Assembly (NCBI RefSeq): GCF_003634455.1
Contig: NZ_RBLC01000003.1
Coordinates: forward strand, 124,001-188,000
Length of the DNA: 64,000 nucleotides
Direction: 5' to 3'
DNA from: Flavobacterium endophyticum
Lineage (GTDB): Bacteria > Bacteroidota > Bacteroidia > Flavobacteriales > Flavobacteriaceae
Shown in pieces: positions 54,888-63,390 of the stretch (position 1 is the stretch's first letter; each line of letters opens with the position of its first letter). The translations under genes and the position numbers were made by a program. The notes below the pieces were generated by a model that saw nothing but the letters and a program-made list of their open reading frames with translations, searched no databases and was not told the origin of the DNA.

Positions 54888-57313
54888 TTTTTAGATATTC
54901 TTTTTAAACGATTTCCTGACTCTTCTTCGTCATGATATCCATTACTGTAATCTCCGTAGCCATAGCCATAGCCGTAACCATATCTGGCCTTGCTTTCGTA
55001 GCCATTAAAAATAATGCTGATATTGCTAAGCTCGCCTCTCTTATGTTTGTCGTTTACCAAAGCAAGCATTCCTTTTTTGGTCACATTTTGGCGGACAACA
55101 TATAAAGTAGCATCACAATATTGTGCGAGTTCTAGCGCATCAGAAACTAGACCGACAGGCGGCGTGTCCAAAATAATATAATCGTATCGATTCTTTAGGT
55201 CATCTAAAAGTTCCTTCATGCTATCACCCAAAATCAATTCTGCTGGATTTGGAGGAATAGGCCCCGAGGTAATAACATCTAAAAATGAAATTTGTGTTTT
55301 TTGGATGATCTCATCTGCTGTTTTTTGTCCGATCAAATAATTGACCACCCCGAAAGTATTGTCAAGATTGAAATCGCCAAAAATCTTAGGCTTTCTCAAA
55401 TCCAATCCTACGATAACGGTCTTTTTTTCGCTCAAGGCAAAAACAGTAGCAATATTAATCGAGCAGAAGGTTTTTCCTTCGCCACTGATAGACGAAGTGA
55501 GCATCAAGGTTTTTGCACCCGAAAGGTTTTGCTTTTTATACAAAAATTGAAGGGAAGAACGTATAGCCCTAAAAGATTCTGCCAAAGCCGATTTAGGCTT
55601 TTCAAGAACCGCAAGATTGCTAGGCGTCTTCTTTTTGCCGACAACACCAAGCAACGGGATTTTTGTCAACCTAGAAATATCTTCGGCCGTATGAATACTG
55701 TTGTCCATGAATGTGATGATGAAAACAATCATCAGAGGAATCATCAATCCTAAAAACAAAGCTAGTACATAGTTTACGCTGGTTTTTGGACCAATCAATC
55801 CGCCGCCGGTATCTTTTGCGGAATCAATAAAATGAATATCCGAAAGATTAGCCGCCTTGACAATGTTGGCTTCATTCCTTTTTTCAAGAAAAGTATTGAA
55901 GATATTTTCGGCTAGATCGTATTTTCTCGTAATCTTAAGCAAATCTTGCTGGTCTTCAGGAAGTCGCTTAATAGTACTTTCGGCTTGTCCGATTCGGGCA
56001 TTGACCAGCGCCAAGTCGTTCTGGATTACCGATTTTGCCGATGCTATATTTTCTAAAAGGACTTTTTTGATAGACTCCATCTCATTGTCAAAATCTCTAA
56101 AAAATCTATCGTTCTTTACCGCATAAGCTTTTTCTGAACGCTGGATAGAAAGCGCTATCAGCCTAGAAACGTTTCCGACAATATTTGGATCGTCGATTCC
56201 GGCAACAGCTGGAGCTGGCAGTTTTGAATAATCGACGCTATTATTCAAATACGATTTTAAAGTATTATAATAAGAAATCTTACGATTGATAGCATCTCTT
56301 TCTACATCTAAGCTTGTAAGTTTTTCAGATATTATTCCGCCTCCGTTTTCTAATTCAAGGACATTTTTTCCTCTTCTAAAATCTTTCAATTGGCCTTCGG
56401 TACCTTTCAACTGACCTTCCATTTCTATCAAGGTACTGTCGATGAAAGCAATCGTATTGATGGCAAATTGGTTCTTGCTGTCGAGTTGGTTCTTTTTTAA
56501 AACCTCAACCGTTGTATTCAGATAATCGACCATACGGGCCTTATTTGTGCCCTGCATAGCCAGCTTCAATATCGAGCCTCCTTTATTGTCGCTCTCTACG
56601 CTGATGCCTTGGTATTGGCCGACAACGCTATTGAAATTGTCAAATCGCACAAAATATTCTTTTCCGGCATAGGAATTTGCATCGGGTTTTAATTGCAGTT
56701 TCCATTTCAGATACGGTAATTGTACCTGCTGCCCTACTTTAAATTTCTTGGTATATTCTCCTACTGGAACGGCAATCTGGCTGTTGCTTTCATCATAATA
56801 ATTGATGAGATTGACGTTTTCACTTTCAAAGGCTAGCGAAAGTTCGTATTCGGAAGCATTTACAAATTTTATTTTGATAGGAATTCCCGAAAGTTGTCCT
56901 TTGGTTTTATCAATATTGACCTTAAAAGGAGCTTCGCCATAAGCATCAATCATATTGTATTTTCCTTGCTTGAAATATTTGATATAATATTCCAATTTGG
57001 CCACGACGATTTCATTATGGGAACGCGATTTCAGGGTAGTTATGATGGTCTGTACTTTATCTGACGTACCGCCCCAGTTAAAAACCAAGCTCGTATTTGA
57101 GGTAAAAAACGGATTGCTTTCTTCACGAATGGCGATAAGGCTCTCCATTCCGTAGATTTTCTCTTTTCGGACATTTACCTGATAGGCAATCACGAAACAA
57201 ACGATAAGGCTTGCCAAAAACCATTTCCAGTAGCTCAATATTTTTATCAAGAAACCTTTGAAATCGAAATTGTTTTGATTCTCAAAAAATGAAAAGTCTT
57301 TTGGGTCAAGCAT
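54872..57313 (-). CDS. wzc: Second Wzc-like co-polymerase / tyrosine autokinase
   Basis: The 813-residue protein has a transmembrane segment near residues 30-46, a long periplasmic part with coiled coils, a second membrane segment near 515-535 and a BY-kinase domain. That domain has TSSISGEGKTF (Walker A), VIVGLDLRKPKIFG (Walker A') and YDYIILDTPPVG (Walker B). The tail from about residue 777 has Tyr at alternate positions (778-786) plus Tyr 789 and 793. It follows wza2 by 8 bases and overlaps wzm by 16 bases. Coupling a Wzc-type kinase to an ABC permease, rather than Wzy, is noteworthy, though KpsE/Wzc-like PCP proteins occur with ABC exporters. Confidence 0.93.
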   Translation of the reverse strand: MLDPKDFSFFENQNNFDFKGFLIKILSYWKWFLASLIVCFVIAYQVNVRKEKIYGMESLIAIREESNPFFTSNTSLVFNWGGTSDKVQTIITTLKSRSHNEIVVAKLEYYIKYFKQGKYNMIDAYGEAPFKVNIDKTKGQLSGIPIKIKFVNASEYELSLAFESENVNLINYYDESNSQIAVPVGEYTKKFKVGQQVQLPYLKWKLQLKPDANSYAGKEYFVRFDNFNSVVGQYQGISVESDNKGGSILKLAMQGTNKARMVDYLNTTVEVLKKNQLDSKNQFAINTIAFIDSTLIEMEGQLKGTEGQLKDFRRGKNVLELENGGGIISEKLTSLDVERDAINRKISYYNTLKSYLNNSVDYSKLPAPAVAGIDDPNIVGNVSRLIALSIQRSEKAYAVKNDRFFRDFDNEMESIKKVLLENIASAKSVIQNDLALVNARIGQAESTIKRLPEDQQDLLKITRKYDLAENIFNTFLEKRNEANIVKAANLSDIHFIDSAKDTGGGLIGPKTSVNYVLALFLGLMIPLMIVFIITFMDNSIHTAEDISRLTKIPLLGVVGKKKTPSNLAVLEKPKSALAESFRAIRSSLQFLYKKQNLSGAKTLMLTSSISGEGKTFCSINIATVFALSEKKTVIVGLDLRKPKIFGDFNLDNTFGVVNYLIGQKTADEIIQKTQISFLDVITSGPIPPNPAELILGDSMKELLDDLKNRYDYIILDTPPVGLVSDALELAQYCDATLYVVRQNVTKKGMLALVNDKHKRGELSNISIIFNGYESKARYGYGYGYGYGDYSNGYHDEEESGNRLKRISKKWLRK

Positions 57314-57321
57314 GGTTATGA

Positions 57322-58110
57322 TTATCTATTTAAAAGCACTATTGTTGTGGTAACCAAAGAAATCAGGGTAATGATGGTTCCGAGCGACTGAATTCCAGTC
57401 GTTCCGGTTCCCCAAGATTTTTGTTTTAATGGCTTAATATAAATATAATCGTTAGGCTGTATATAATAGTAAGGGGAATTCATCACGTTTCTATCGGTCA
57501 GGTCAAGCGTATGCATTTCGGTTCCGTGCGGATATTGGCGAATAATTGTTACTTCTTTTCTGTTTCCGACCATAGTTATGTCGCCAGAATTGGCAATGGC
57601 TTCCAACACATTAACCTTTTCTTGAAATAAGGTTTTGGTTCCTGGTGAAGCAATTTCGCCATTTACAGTATAACGAAGCCCGGCAAGTTTGACATTCACA
57701 AAAATATTGGCTTCTTTGTTAAAGTATTCATCCAGCAATTGTTTTTCGATCTTAATTCTGATTTCTTCCAGAGTAAATCCGAGTACATTTACTTCTCCTA
57801 AAACGGGAATTCGTATGTTTCCATGATCGTCAACAGAATAACCATTGAAGTATAAGCTTTGTTCACTTTGAGCATTTAGATTCGTCTCCGAAGCATTGAA
57901 CATTTCGACCAATTTGGCGTCTAATGCCTTGATTTTGATGCTTAAGATATCGTTAGTCTGTACTCTATAAGGCTTTGCCATTACCGGATTTACGGAAGGA
58001 GTACTTTCAGAATCATTTTTTTTCTGAAGGTAGATCAAATCTTGGCTAGGGACGCAAGAGGTAAAAATAACAGCCGTCAATATCAAAAGAAACAGAAGCG
58101 CCTTCTTCAT
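57322..58110 (-). CDS. wza: Second Wza-like polysaccharide export lipoprotein
   Basis: The 262-residue lipoprotein has a signal peptide and lipobox FTSC (MKKALLFLLILTAVIFTSC, Cys19). The export domain (YRVQTNDILSIKIKALDAKL, then VDDHGNIRIPVLGEVNVLGF) and an SLBB region (VNGEIASPGTKTL) follow, with a hydrophobic C-terminus. I choose the ATG at 58108-58110. It gives a proper lipoprotein signal and lies 18 bases after a TATATTTG box (58129-58136). A start at 58221 would overlap recR and place the signal inside the protein. Confidence 0.92.
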   Translation of the reverse strand: MKKALLFLLILTAVIFTSCVPSQDLIYLQKKNDSESTPSVNPVMAKPYRVQTNDILSIKIKALDAKLVEMFNASETNLNAQSEQSLYFNGYSVDDHGNIRIPVLGEVNVLGFTLEEIRIKIEKQLLDEYFNKEANIFVNVKLAGLRYTVNGEIASPGTKTLFQEKVNVLEAIANSGDITMVGNRKEVTIIRQYPHGTEMHTLDLTDRNVMNSPYYYIQPNDYIYIKPLKQKSWGTGTTGIQSLGTIITLISLVTTTIVLLNR

Positions 58111-58128
58111 TATCAATTTTTTAGTAAA

Positions 58129-58136
58129 CAAATATA
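58129..58136 (-). promoter_or_regulatory. -7 promoter box (TATATTTG) of the wza2-wzc2-wzm operon
   Basis: Minus strand TATATTTG matches TAnnTTTG and equals the box before wzt (17015-17022). It leaves a leader of about 12-18 bases before the wza2 ATG. Confidence 0.55.
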
Positions 58137-58165
58137 GTTTTTCATTTAGAATCTGGTAAACAATT

Positions 58166-58786
58166 CTACGTATTTTTGAATGAATTTTCGAAGGGTACGC
58201 GGTGCAGGATACTCCTTCCAAGCGTTACTTCATCAGCATATTCTAGCTCATCGCCTACTGAAATTCCTCGGGCAATCGTAGATGTAACGATATCGCATTC
58301 TTTTATCTGCCTGTAGATGTAAAAATTGGTCGTATCGCCTTCCATAGTCGAGCTTAAGGCAAAAATAAGTTCGCGGATATTTCCTGTTTTTACTTTTTCG
58401 ACCAATGTTGGAATGTTGAGCTGGCTCGGTCCGATTCCGTCGATAGGGGAAATCTTGCCTCCTAAAACGTGATAAATTCCTCTAAATTGCCCTGTGTTTT
58501 CAATGGCCATGACATCACGGATATCTTCAACGACGCAAATCAGCTGATGGTCACGGTTTTGATTGGAACATATCTCACAGATGGCAACATCGGAAATATT
58601 GTGGCAACTTTGACAGAATTTGATTTCTTCACGCATGTTCAAAAGCGCTTGAGACAGCAAACCGGTCTGCTCTTTAGGTTGTTTTAGCAAATGCAAGACC
58701 AATCGCAATGCAGTCCGCTTGCCTATTCCTGGCAATTGGGACATTTCATAAACTGCTTTTTCTAAAAGTTTTGAAGAAAATTCCAT
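58166..58786 (-). CDS. recR: Recombination protein RecR
   Basis: The 206-residue DNA repair protein acts with RecF/RecO in loading RecA. It has the N-terminal helix-hairpin-helix ([20 protein letters not shown]), the C4 zinc finger [16 protein letters not shown], a Toprim domain ([15 protein letters not shown]) and a Walker-like C-terminal part ending near [11 protein letters not shown] start at the ATG 58784-58786 ([12 protein letters not shown]), the usual RecR opening. The upstream TTG at 58795 lies in a TATATTTG promoter box. Unrelated to the glycan genes. Confidence 0.95.
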   Translation of the reverse strand: MEFSSKLLEKAVYEMSQLPGIGKRTALRLVLHLLKQPKEQTGLLSQALLNMREEIKFCQSCHNISDVAICEICSNQNRDHQLICVVEDIRDVMAIENTGQFRGIYHVLGGKISPIDGIGPSQLNIPTLVEKVKTGNIRELIFALSSTMEGDTTNFYIYRQIKECDIVTSTIARGISVGDELEYADEVTLGRSILHRVPFENSFKNT

Positions 58787-58792
58787 AGACTG

Positions 58793-58800
58793 CAAATATA
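58793..58800 (-). promoter_or_regulatory. -7 promoter box (TATATTTG) of recR
   Basis: Minus strand TATATTTG lies just 6 bases before the recR ATG. Transcription would then begin at or next to the start codon, so the message may be leaderless. Confidence 0.45.
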
Positions 58801-58845
58801 CTAAACAGCGCCTTGATTCCTAATATGCATAAAGACTGTTTTAAA

Positions 58846-58877
58846 CAAAAAAGCCTCCTGATCAACAGGAAGCTTTT
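58846..58877 (-). terminator. Hairpin terminator downstream of the secreted protein gene
   Basis: Arms AAAAAGC-C-TCCTG and CAGGA-A-GCTTTTT pair with one mismatch around ATCAA. It lies just after the stop of the minus-strand gene at 58899-59363. Confidence 0.7.
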
Positions 58878-58898
58878 TATTTGTTTTTTATATAAAAG

Positions 58899-59363
58899 CT
58901 ATTTGACTGCTTTTGCAGATACTGCTGCTTTTTTTATCTCGTCTTTGAAAGTCGTTTTGGCTTTGACATCATAGCCTCCGGAAACCATAATCGTATTCTG
59001 CTCATCGACTTTTACGACATAAATTTCCATAACCAAATCTTGTCCTTGATCGTTTTTGATCATGGCTGTCTGGTATAAGATGCTTTTGCCTTTTTCATTC
59101 AGTTCGCCTTTTTTTACTTCTGTCAGATCTTTGTCTTCTCCAATAGCCTGCATTTCTTTTTTTGCTTCTTCATAAGACTGCGACATCAGGTTAGCCATTA
59201 TAAAGGCTACTGGTTCTGTCGACATGTACATATTTCCTTCTGCCATTGGGAATAAGGACTTATTGAAATTCATATCAATCTTGACGTCAGAAACGGCCTC
59301 TTCTTGCGCAAAGCCTGCATAGGAAACTAAAAACAGGACAACTGCAGTAACGATTTTTTTCAT
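58899..59363 (-). CDS. Secreted protein of unknown function
   Basis: This 154-residue protein has a signal peptide (about 1-19, MKKIVTAVVLFLVSYAGFA). No family is recognised. The mature part has helical SQSYEEAKKEMQAI and strand-like ILYQTAMIKNDQGQDLVMEI, then VSGGYDVKAKTTF. It is a single gene with its own promoter box TAAATTTG (59386-59393) and terminator (58846-58877). A generic periplasmic or cell-envelope role is likely. Confidence 0.8.
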   Translation of the reverse strand: MKKIVTAVVLFLVSYAGFAQEEAVSDVKIDMNFNKSLFPMAEGNMYMSTEPVAFIMANLMSQSYEEAKKEMQAIGEDKDLTEVKKGELNEKGKSILYQTAMIKNDQGQDLVMEIYVVKVDEQNTIMVSGGYDVKAKTTFKDEIKKAAVSAKAVK

Positions 59364-59385
59364 TTATTTTCTTTTTGATTTATAT

Positions 59386-59393
59386 CAAATTTA
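59386..59393 (-). promoter_or_regulatory. -7 promoter box (TAAATTTG) of the secreted protein gene
   Basis: Minus strand TAAATTTG, an exact TAnnTTTG match, 23 bases upstream of the ATG at 59363. Confidence 0.5.
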
Positions 59394-59459
59394 GAATAAA
59401 ACTATGATTAATTGCTATTTTTGATTAAATTTTATTTGCTTTGCAATAAACTCAGACTG

Positions 59460-60962
59460 ATGCAGCCACTTACCATTCTACTCATAATCGTCATTTATTT
59501 CGGGATATTGATATTGATTTCCAATAGGGTCAGCAAGAAAGATTCAGGCAATGATGCTTTTTTTAAGGCCAATAAAAATTCTAAATGGTATCTTGTCGCT
59601 TTTGGAATGATTGGGACAGCCTTGTCTGGCGTGACTTTTATTTCTGTTCCTGGGCAGGTCGGTTCGCCTGATATCCAATTTAAATATTTTCAGTTTGTTT
59701 TGGGAAATGCGATTGGTTTTATCTTGATTGCAAAAGTACTGCTTCCGCTGTATTACCGTATGAACCTAACATCAATTTATGGATATATCGAACAGCGACT
59801 GGGCCATATTTCGTACAAAACGGCGGCTTCTATTTTTTTGATAAGTCGTACGATTGGTTCTGCAGCACGGCTTTACCTAGTGGTTATCGTTTTACAACGT
59901 TATGTTTTTGATGCTTTTGGAGTTCCGTTTTGGGTTACCGTCTTGATTTCGCTTGGGCTGATTTTTGCTTATACCTATCGCGGCGGCCTAAAAACGATTA
60001 TTATTACTGATACTTTGCAGACCTTATTCTTAGTTTCTTCTGTTATTTTTACGATTTATTTTATCTGCGACAGTTTGAATTACAATATTCCCGAAGCATT
60101 TGAAGCCGTAAAAAACAGCAATTATTCTAAAGTATTTTTCTTCGAAGATTGGCTCAAAAGCAATTATTTCTGGAAGCAGATTTTGGGAGGTATTTTTGTA
60201 ACCATAGCCATGGTCGGACTTGACCAAGACTTAATGCAGAAAAACTTAAGCTGTAAAAATATTGGTGAGGCTCAAAAAAACATGTTTACATTTACGGGAA
60301 TATTTGTGGTTATCAATATTTTCTTCTTGAGCGTAGGTGCGTTGCTTTATATCTATGCAGAAAAAAACGGCATCAGTGTTCCTTTGGATGCTGTAACTGG
60401 AAAGCCAAGAACGGATTTGTTATTCCCTGAAATTGCTTTTAATTACTTGACTTTGATTCCGTCGATTGTATTTTTATTAGGCTTAACAGCAGCTACTTTT
60501 GCAACCACAGATTCAGCATTAACTGCATTGACCACTTCTTTCTGTGTAGACTTTTTAGGAATGGACAAGGCTGAGAATGCTTTGAACCCGAACATGGTGC
60601 GAACTAGGCATTTTGTCCATATTGGGTTTTCGCTATTGATGTTCCTTGTGATTTTGGTAATCTATCTTTTAAACAGCGATGCTGTAGTAGGATTGATTTT
60701 TAAAGTCGCGGCATACACATATGGCCCGCTCTTGGGATTGTATTCTTTTGGGCTATTTATGAAAACAAAAACGGTCAATGACAAACTTGTTCCGATTGTC
60801 TGCATATTGGCTCCGGCAATTACTTTCTGTATCAGCTCGTATTCTACGGAGTTATTTGGAAATTATCAATTTGCCGAAGAGCTGATTATCCTTAACGGCG
60901 GCCTGACCTTTTTAGGATTGCTTTTAATCAGCAAAAAGGCTACAAAGGAAACACGATTTTAA
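59460..60962 (+). CDS. Sodium:solute symporter family transporter
   Basis: The 500-residue inner-membrane protein has about 13 hydrophobic helices. Its SSS-family features are AFGMIGTALSGVTFISVPGQ near the start, YGYIEQRLGHISYKTAASIF, YRGGLKTIIITDTLQ and LGLTAATFATTDSALTALTT. The substrate (sugar, acid or other) cannot be told. A sialic acid uptake role is not indicated because it sits far from neu genes and beside housekeeping genes. I start at the ATG 59460-59462. A TTG start at 59412 would add 16 residues without support. Confidence 0.93.
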   Translation: MQPLTILLIIVIYFGILILISNRVSKKDSGNDAFFKANKNSKWYLVAFGMIGTALSGVTFISVPGQVGSPDIQFKYFQFVLGNAIGFILIAKVLLPLYYRMNLTSIYGYIEQRLGHISYKTAASIFLISRTIGSAARLYLVVIVLQRYVFDAFGVPFWVTVLISLGLIFAYTYRGGLKTIIITDTLQTLFLVSSVIFTIYFICDSLNYNIPEAFEAVKNSNYSKVFFFEDWLKSNYFWKQILGGIFVTIAMVGLDQDLMQKNLSCKNIGEAQKNMFTFTGIFVVINIFFLSVGALLYIYAEKNGISVPLDAVTGKPRTDLLFPEIAFNYLTLIPSIVFLLGLTAATFATTDSALTALTTSFCVDFLGMDKAENALNPNMVRTRHFVHIGFSLLMFLVILVIYLLNSDAVVGLIFKVAAYTYGPLLGLYSFGLFMKTKTVNDKLVPIVCILAPAITFCISSYSTELFGNYQFAEELIILNGGLTFLGLLLISKKATKETRF

Positions 60963-60980
60963 TCTTCTTTCAAAATAAAA

Positions 60981-61003
60981 ATGACTTGGAATATCCAAGC
61001 CAT
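60981..61003. terminator. Hairpin between convergent symporter and CoA-binding genes
   Basis: ATGACTTGGA and TCCAAGCCAT pair (one G-T) around ATA. On the minus strand it is followed by TTTTTATTTTG, so it suits the CoA-binding gene best. Confidence 0.65.
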
Positions 61004-61012
61004 TTCGTATTC

Positions 61013-61378
61013 TTAAAACTGATTCGTTGAAAGCAGTACTAAAGTACAGGCAACTTCCACTTTGATGTTATTTACTTTTAAAAGCTGGTAAAATTCTGGA
61101 TTTTCCGTACCAGGATTAAAGATTACTCTTTTTGGAGACAAGGAAATGACATAGTTGTAATAATCTCTTTGGCGTTGCGGATTCAGGTATAAAGTAACCG
61201 TATCAATATTTGTAAACGGAATTTGTTTGGTCTGGATTTTTACGCCCAAAACTTCTTCTTCTTTCAAGCCTATCGCAACTACAGAATGTCCCTTCCCAGT
61301 TAGGCTTCTTATTGCCATATACGAATAGCGTGCCGGGTTCGACGAAGCTCCTAATACTAATGTCTTTTTGTTTTTCAT
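61013..61378 (-). CDS. CoA-binding domain protein (YccU-like)
   Basis: This 121-residue Rossmann-fold protein has TLVLGASSNPARYSYMAIR at the start, GHSVVAIGLKEEEVLG and RVIFNPGTENPEF, typical of the CoA_binding_2 family. Its biological role is not well defined. It is a single gene with box TAAATTTG at 61396-61403. Size is normal for the family. Confidence 0.9.
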   Translation of the reverse strand: MKNKKTLVLGASSNPARYSYMAIRSLTGKGHSVVAIGLKEEEVLGVKIQTKQIPFTNIDTVTLYLNPQRQRDYYNYVISLSPKRVIFNPGTENPEFYQLLKVNNIKVEVACTLVLLSTNQF

Positions 61379-61395
61379 GGATAAATATATAGATG

Positions 61396-61403
61396 CAAAT
61401 TTA
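61396..61403 (-). promoter_or_regulatory. -7 promoter box (TAAATTTG) of the CoA-binding gene
   Basis: Minus strand TAAATTTG, 18 bases upstream of the start at 61378. Confidence 0.5.
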
Positions 61404-61447
61404 CTTATTTTCAGGGCGGAAGCACTATTTTTATTAAAACAATAACA

Positions 61448-62557
61448 TCAATAAGTTCCTTTGATGGTTTGGTAATAATCTATCGGGAGCATGTCTCCTA
61501 CTTTCAAAGAACCTAGATATCCTCCAACCATCACGCCATATAAAGGCTGAAAGTTTCCGTTATTGTCAACTATGAGAACTTTTTCGATAAAGTCAGCAAG
61601 CGATTGCTTTTTGCCGTCATACATAATATTAAAAGGTATTTTAACTTCTTCGTATTTTAAAACTTCTATTTTTTTCGTCCCGTCAAAATTAGTAGCAGTG
61701 CCTTCTTTTTTATATACGGCAGTTTTCTTTGTGGGCTCTTTAATGAGCGTAACTTTTTTCATGCCCAAAGTATCGCTCACTTTAAAATATTCTTTTGGAT
61801 CTACTTTAAATCGGTCTACAAAAAGAGCCAGTTTTTCTTTCTCCCAGCTTTCGTTCGCTATCGTATTTACAAAATGAGAAGTCGATCCCAAATAAGATTG
61901 CGTCCTTCTTTTATTTATCTTTTTAGTTTGGGACAATTCTTTATAAAATGTTGAACCTGCAAAATAGCTTTTCGCAATAGAAAAACTGGACAGGCTTCTT
62001 TTCCTATATTCAACATTAAAATCTACCAATTCGAAGAAAACTTCATAGCCCAGATAAGCGTTTTTTATTTTGATCGGTTTATGCGAAGTAGCGCTCAAAG
62101 TATTTGTTGTGATATCGTAAAACACATTAATATCGTCTTCATTTAGGATTTTGCACGAAAGTCCGGCTTCTGTAGTTCCAAGAAATTGTTCCTTGAAAGC
62201 TTTCAGCATCTCTTTTCGGGTAAAGGGTCCTTTTTCGAGAACAACCTCAACCATGGCGATTGCTTCTTCTTCCATCAAAGCCCGAATCTGTTTGTTTTGA
62301 AAAGGATTCTCCAACCGTATCGTCTTATATCCGACATAGCTAATTATCAAAGCAGCCTGACTATTTCCGTTTCCATTAATCTTGAAATAGCCTTCGGCAT
62401 CTGTCACAGTCGAGATAGTAGTTCCATCTAGATACACTGTTGCGGCTTGCAAAACATTATTTTGCATGTCATACACATGGCCTTCCAATATCTGTGAATG
62501 AACTTGCGATATGGAAAATAAAATCAGTAAAAGGACAATTTTCTTTAAGAGCTTCAT
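61448..62557 (-). CDS. CarboxypepD_reg-like domain protein, secreted
   Basis: The 369-residue protein has a signal peptide (about 1-21, ending QVHSQ) followed by a carboxypeptidase regulatory-like beta domain. That domain spans about 24-105 and contains LEGHVYDMQNNVLQAATVYL, VTDAEGYFKI and YVGYKTIRL, the fold also seen at the N-terminus of SusC-type proteins. The remaining 260 residues are unassigned (e.g. FKVSDTLGMKKVTLIKEP). It is probably in the periplasm or outer membrane. No TonB-dependent barrel is present, so it is not a SusC fragment. Promoter box TATATTTG at 62579-62586. Confidence 0.85.
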   Translation of the reverse strand: MKLLKKIVLLLILFSISQVHSQILEGHVYDMQNNVLQAATVYLDGTTISTVTDAEGYFKINGNGNSQAALIISYVGYKTIRLENPFQNKQIRALMEEEAIAMVEVVLEKGPFTRKEMLKAFKEQFLGTTEAGLSCKILNEDDINVFYDITTNTLSATSHKPIKIKNAYLGYEVFFELVDFNVEYRKRSLSSFSIAKSYFAGSTFYKELSQTKKINKRRTQSYLGSTSHFVNTIANESWEKEKLALFVDRFKVDPKEYFKVSDTLGMKKVTLIKEPTKKTAVYKKEGTATNFDGTKKIEVLKYEEVKIPFNIMYDGKKQSLADFIEKVLIVDNNGNFQPLYGVMVGGYLGSLKVGDMLPIDYYQTIKGTY

Positions 62558-62578
62558 TTTAAAAAGAATGGTGAATTA

Positions 62579-62586
62579 CAAATATA
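62579..62586 (-). promoter_or_regulatory. -7 promoter box (TATATTTG) of the CarboxypepD_reg-like gene
   Basis: Minus strand TATATTTG, an exact match, 22 bases upstream of the ATG at 62557. Confidence 0.5.
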
Positions 62587-62637
62587 TTGAATATGGAATT
62601 TCCTTCCTATGCCACGCGTATAAAATATAACTTGGTG

Positions 62638-62667
62638 TTTGATAATGATAATTTATTTATAACTTTA
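62638..62667 (+). promoter_or_regulatory. Possible promoter of marC (TTTG, 18-base spacer, TAACTTTA)
   Basis: TTTG at 62638-62641 and TAACTTTA at 62660-62667 fit the Bacteroidota -33/-7 arrangement, with one mismatch in the -7 box. About 41 bases lie between the box and the ATG. Confidence 0.4.
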
Positions 62668-62708
62668 CTACATCCAGCATTTCCGATTTTAATTTTACAA
62701 CAAAAACT

Positions 62709-63341
62709 ATGGAGATTTTCATTTATGTTTTCGCTGCACTTTTTTCAGTTATCAATCCTTTAGGAGCCGTACCAATTTTTGTGGGACTGACTCAGCAAGA
62801 CACCAAAGAAGAGCGCTCCAGGATATCGCTTTGGACAGCAATCAATGTTTTTATAATTCTGATTATCTCCTTTTTTATAGGACAATATGTGCTAAACTTT
62901 TTCGGAATCAGCATTGATGCCTTAAGGATTGCTGGAGGATTAATCATTTTGAATTCCGGATTTGCCTTGCTTTCTGGAAGGTTTAATAAGACCAGAGGCG
63001 TCAATAAAAAAGTGGAAAACGATGCCCAAAATAGAAATGACATTGCCTTGACACCGCTTGCGATTCCGATGCTTGCAGGTCCTGGATCAATTTCGCTTTT
63101 AATCGCCTTATATCAAGATTATAAACTACTGGACGAACAAATTATCGTCTGCCTTTCGATAGCTACAGTTGCCATCGTTATCTTTTTGGTCATGCGAAGC
63201 GCTCATTATCTTTCGAGAATCCTAGGAGCTTCTGGAATTGTAGCAATCTCAAGAATTATAGGTTTTATAGTAATTGCAATCGGAGTGCAGTACATTAGCA
63301 GCTCTGTAGTAAATATCATAAAAACGATATCTTTTCAATAA
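62709..63341 (+). CDS. MarC family integral membrane protein
   Basis: The 210-residue protein with about six transmembrane helices opens with the family motif FSVINPLGAVPIFVGLTQQD. It has FFGISIDALRIAGGLIILNSGF and TPLAIPMLAGPGSISLLIAL, the second internally repeated family motif. MarC proteins have no firmly established function; the old link to multiple antibiotic resistance is not supported. It ends in a strong terminator at 63345-63371. Confidence 0.94.
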   Translation: MEIFIYVFAALFSVINPLGAVPIFVGLTQQDTKEERSRISLWTAINVFIILIISFFIGQYVLNFFGISIDALRIAGGLIILNSGFALLSGRFNKTRGVNKKVENDAQNRNDIALTPLAIPMLAGPGSISLLIALYQDYKLLDEQIIVCLSIATVAIVIFLVMRSAHYLSRILGASGIVAISRIIGFIVIAIGVQYISSSVVNIIKTISFQ

Positions 63342-63344
63342 AAC

Positions 63345-63372
63345 AAAAGCCCCGAATTTTTCGGGGCTTTTT
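63345..63372. terminator. Strong hairpin terminator after marC
   Basis: Arms AAAAGCCCCGAA and TTCGGGGCTTTT pair fully around a TTT loop and continue into T residues. It also lies 3' of the minus-strand amidinohydrolase gene and can serve both. Confidence 0.88.
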
Positions 63373-63390
63373 GCTTATTTTTGTATGTCA

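Noticed and set aside
55292..55753. 153-residue plus-strand open frame
   Set aside because: It is a mirror frame of the conserved kinase domain of wzc2.
58111..58221. Longer N-terminus for wza2
   Set aside because: It would overlap recR and bury the lipoprotein signal; the ATG at 58110 follows a promoter box.
59412..59459. TTG start giving a 516-residue symporter
   Set aside because: The ATG at 59460 gives the normal SSS N-terminus and needs no rare start.
59460..60962. Sialic acid (SiaT-type) transporter to go with neuABC
   Set aside because: SSS membership alone does not show this, and the gene is about 50 kb from neuABC among unrelated genes.
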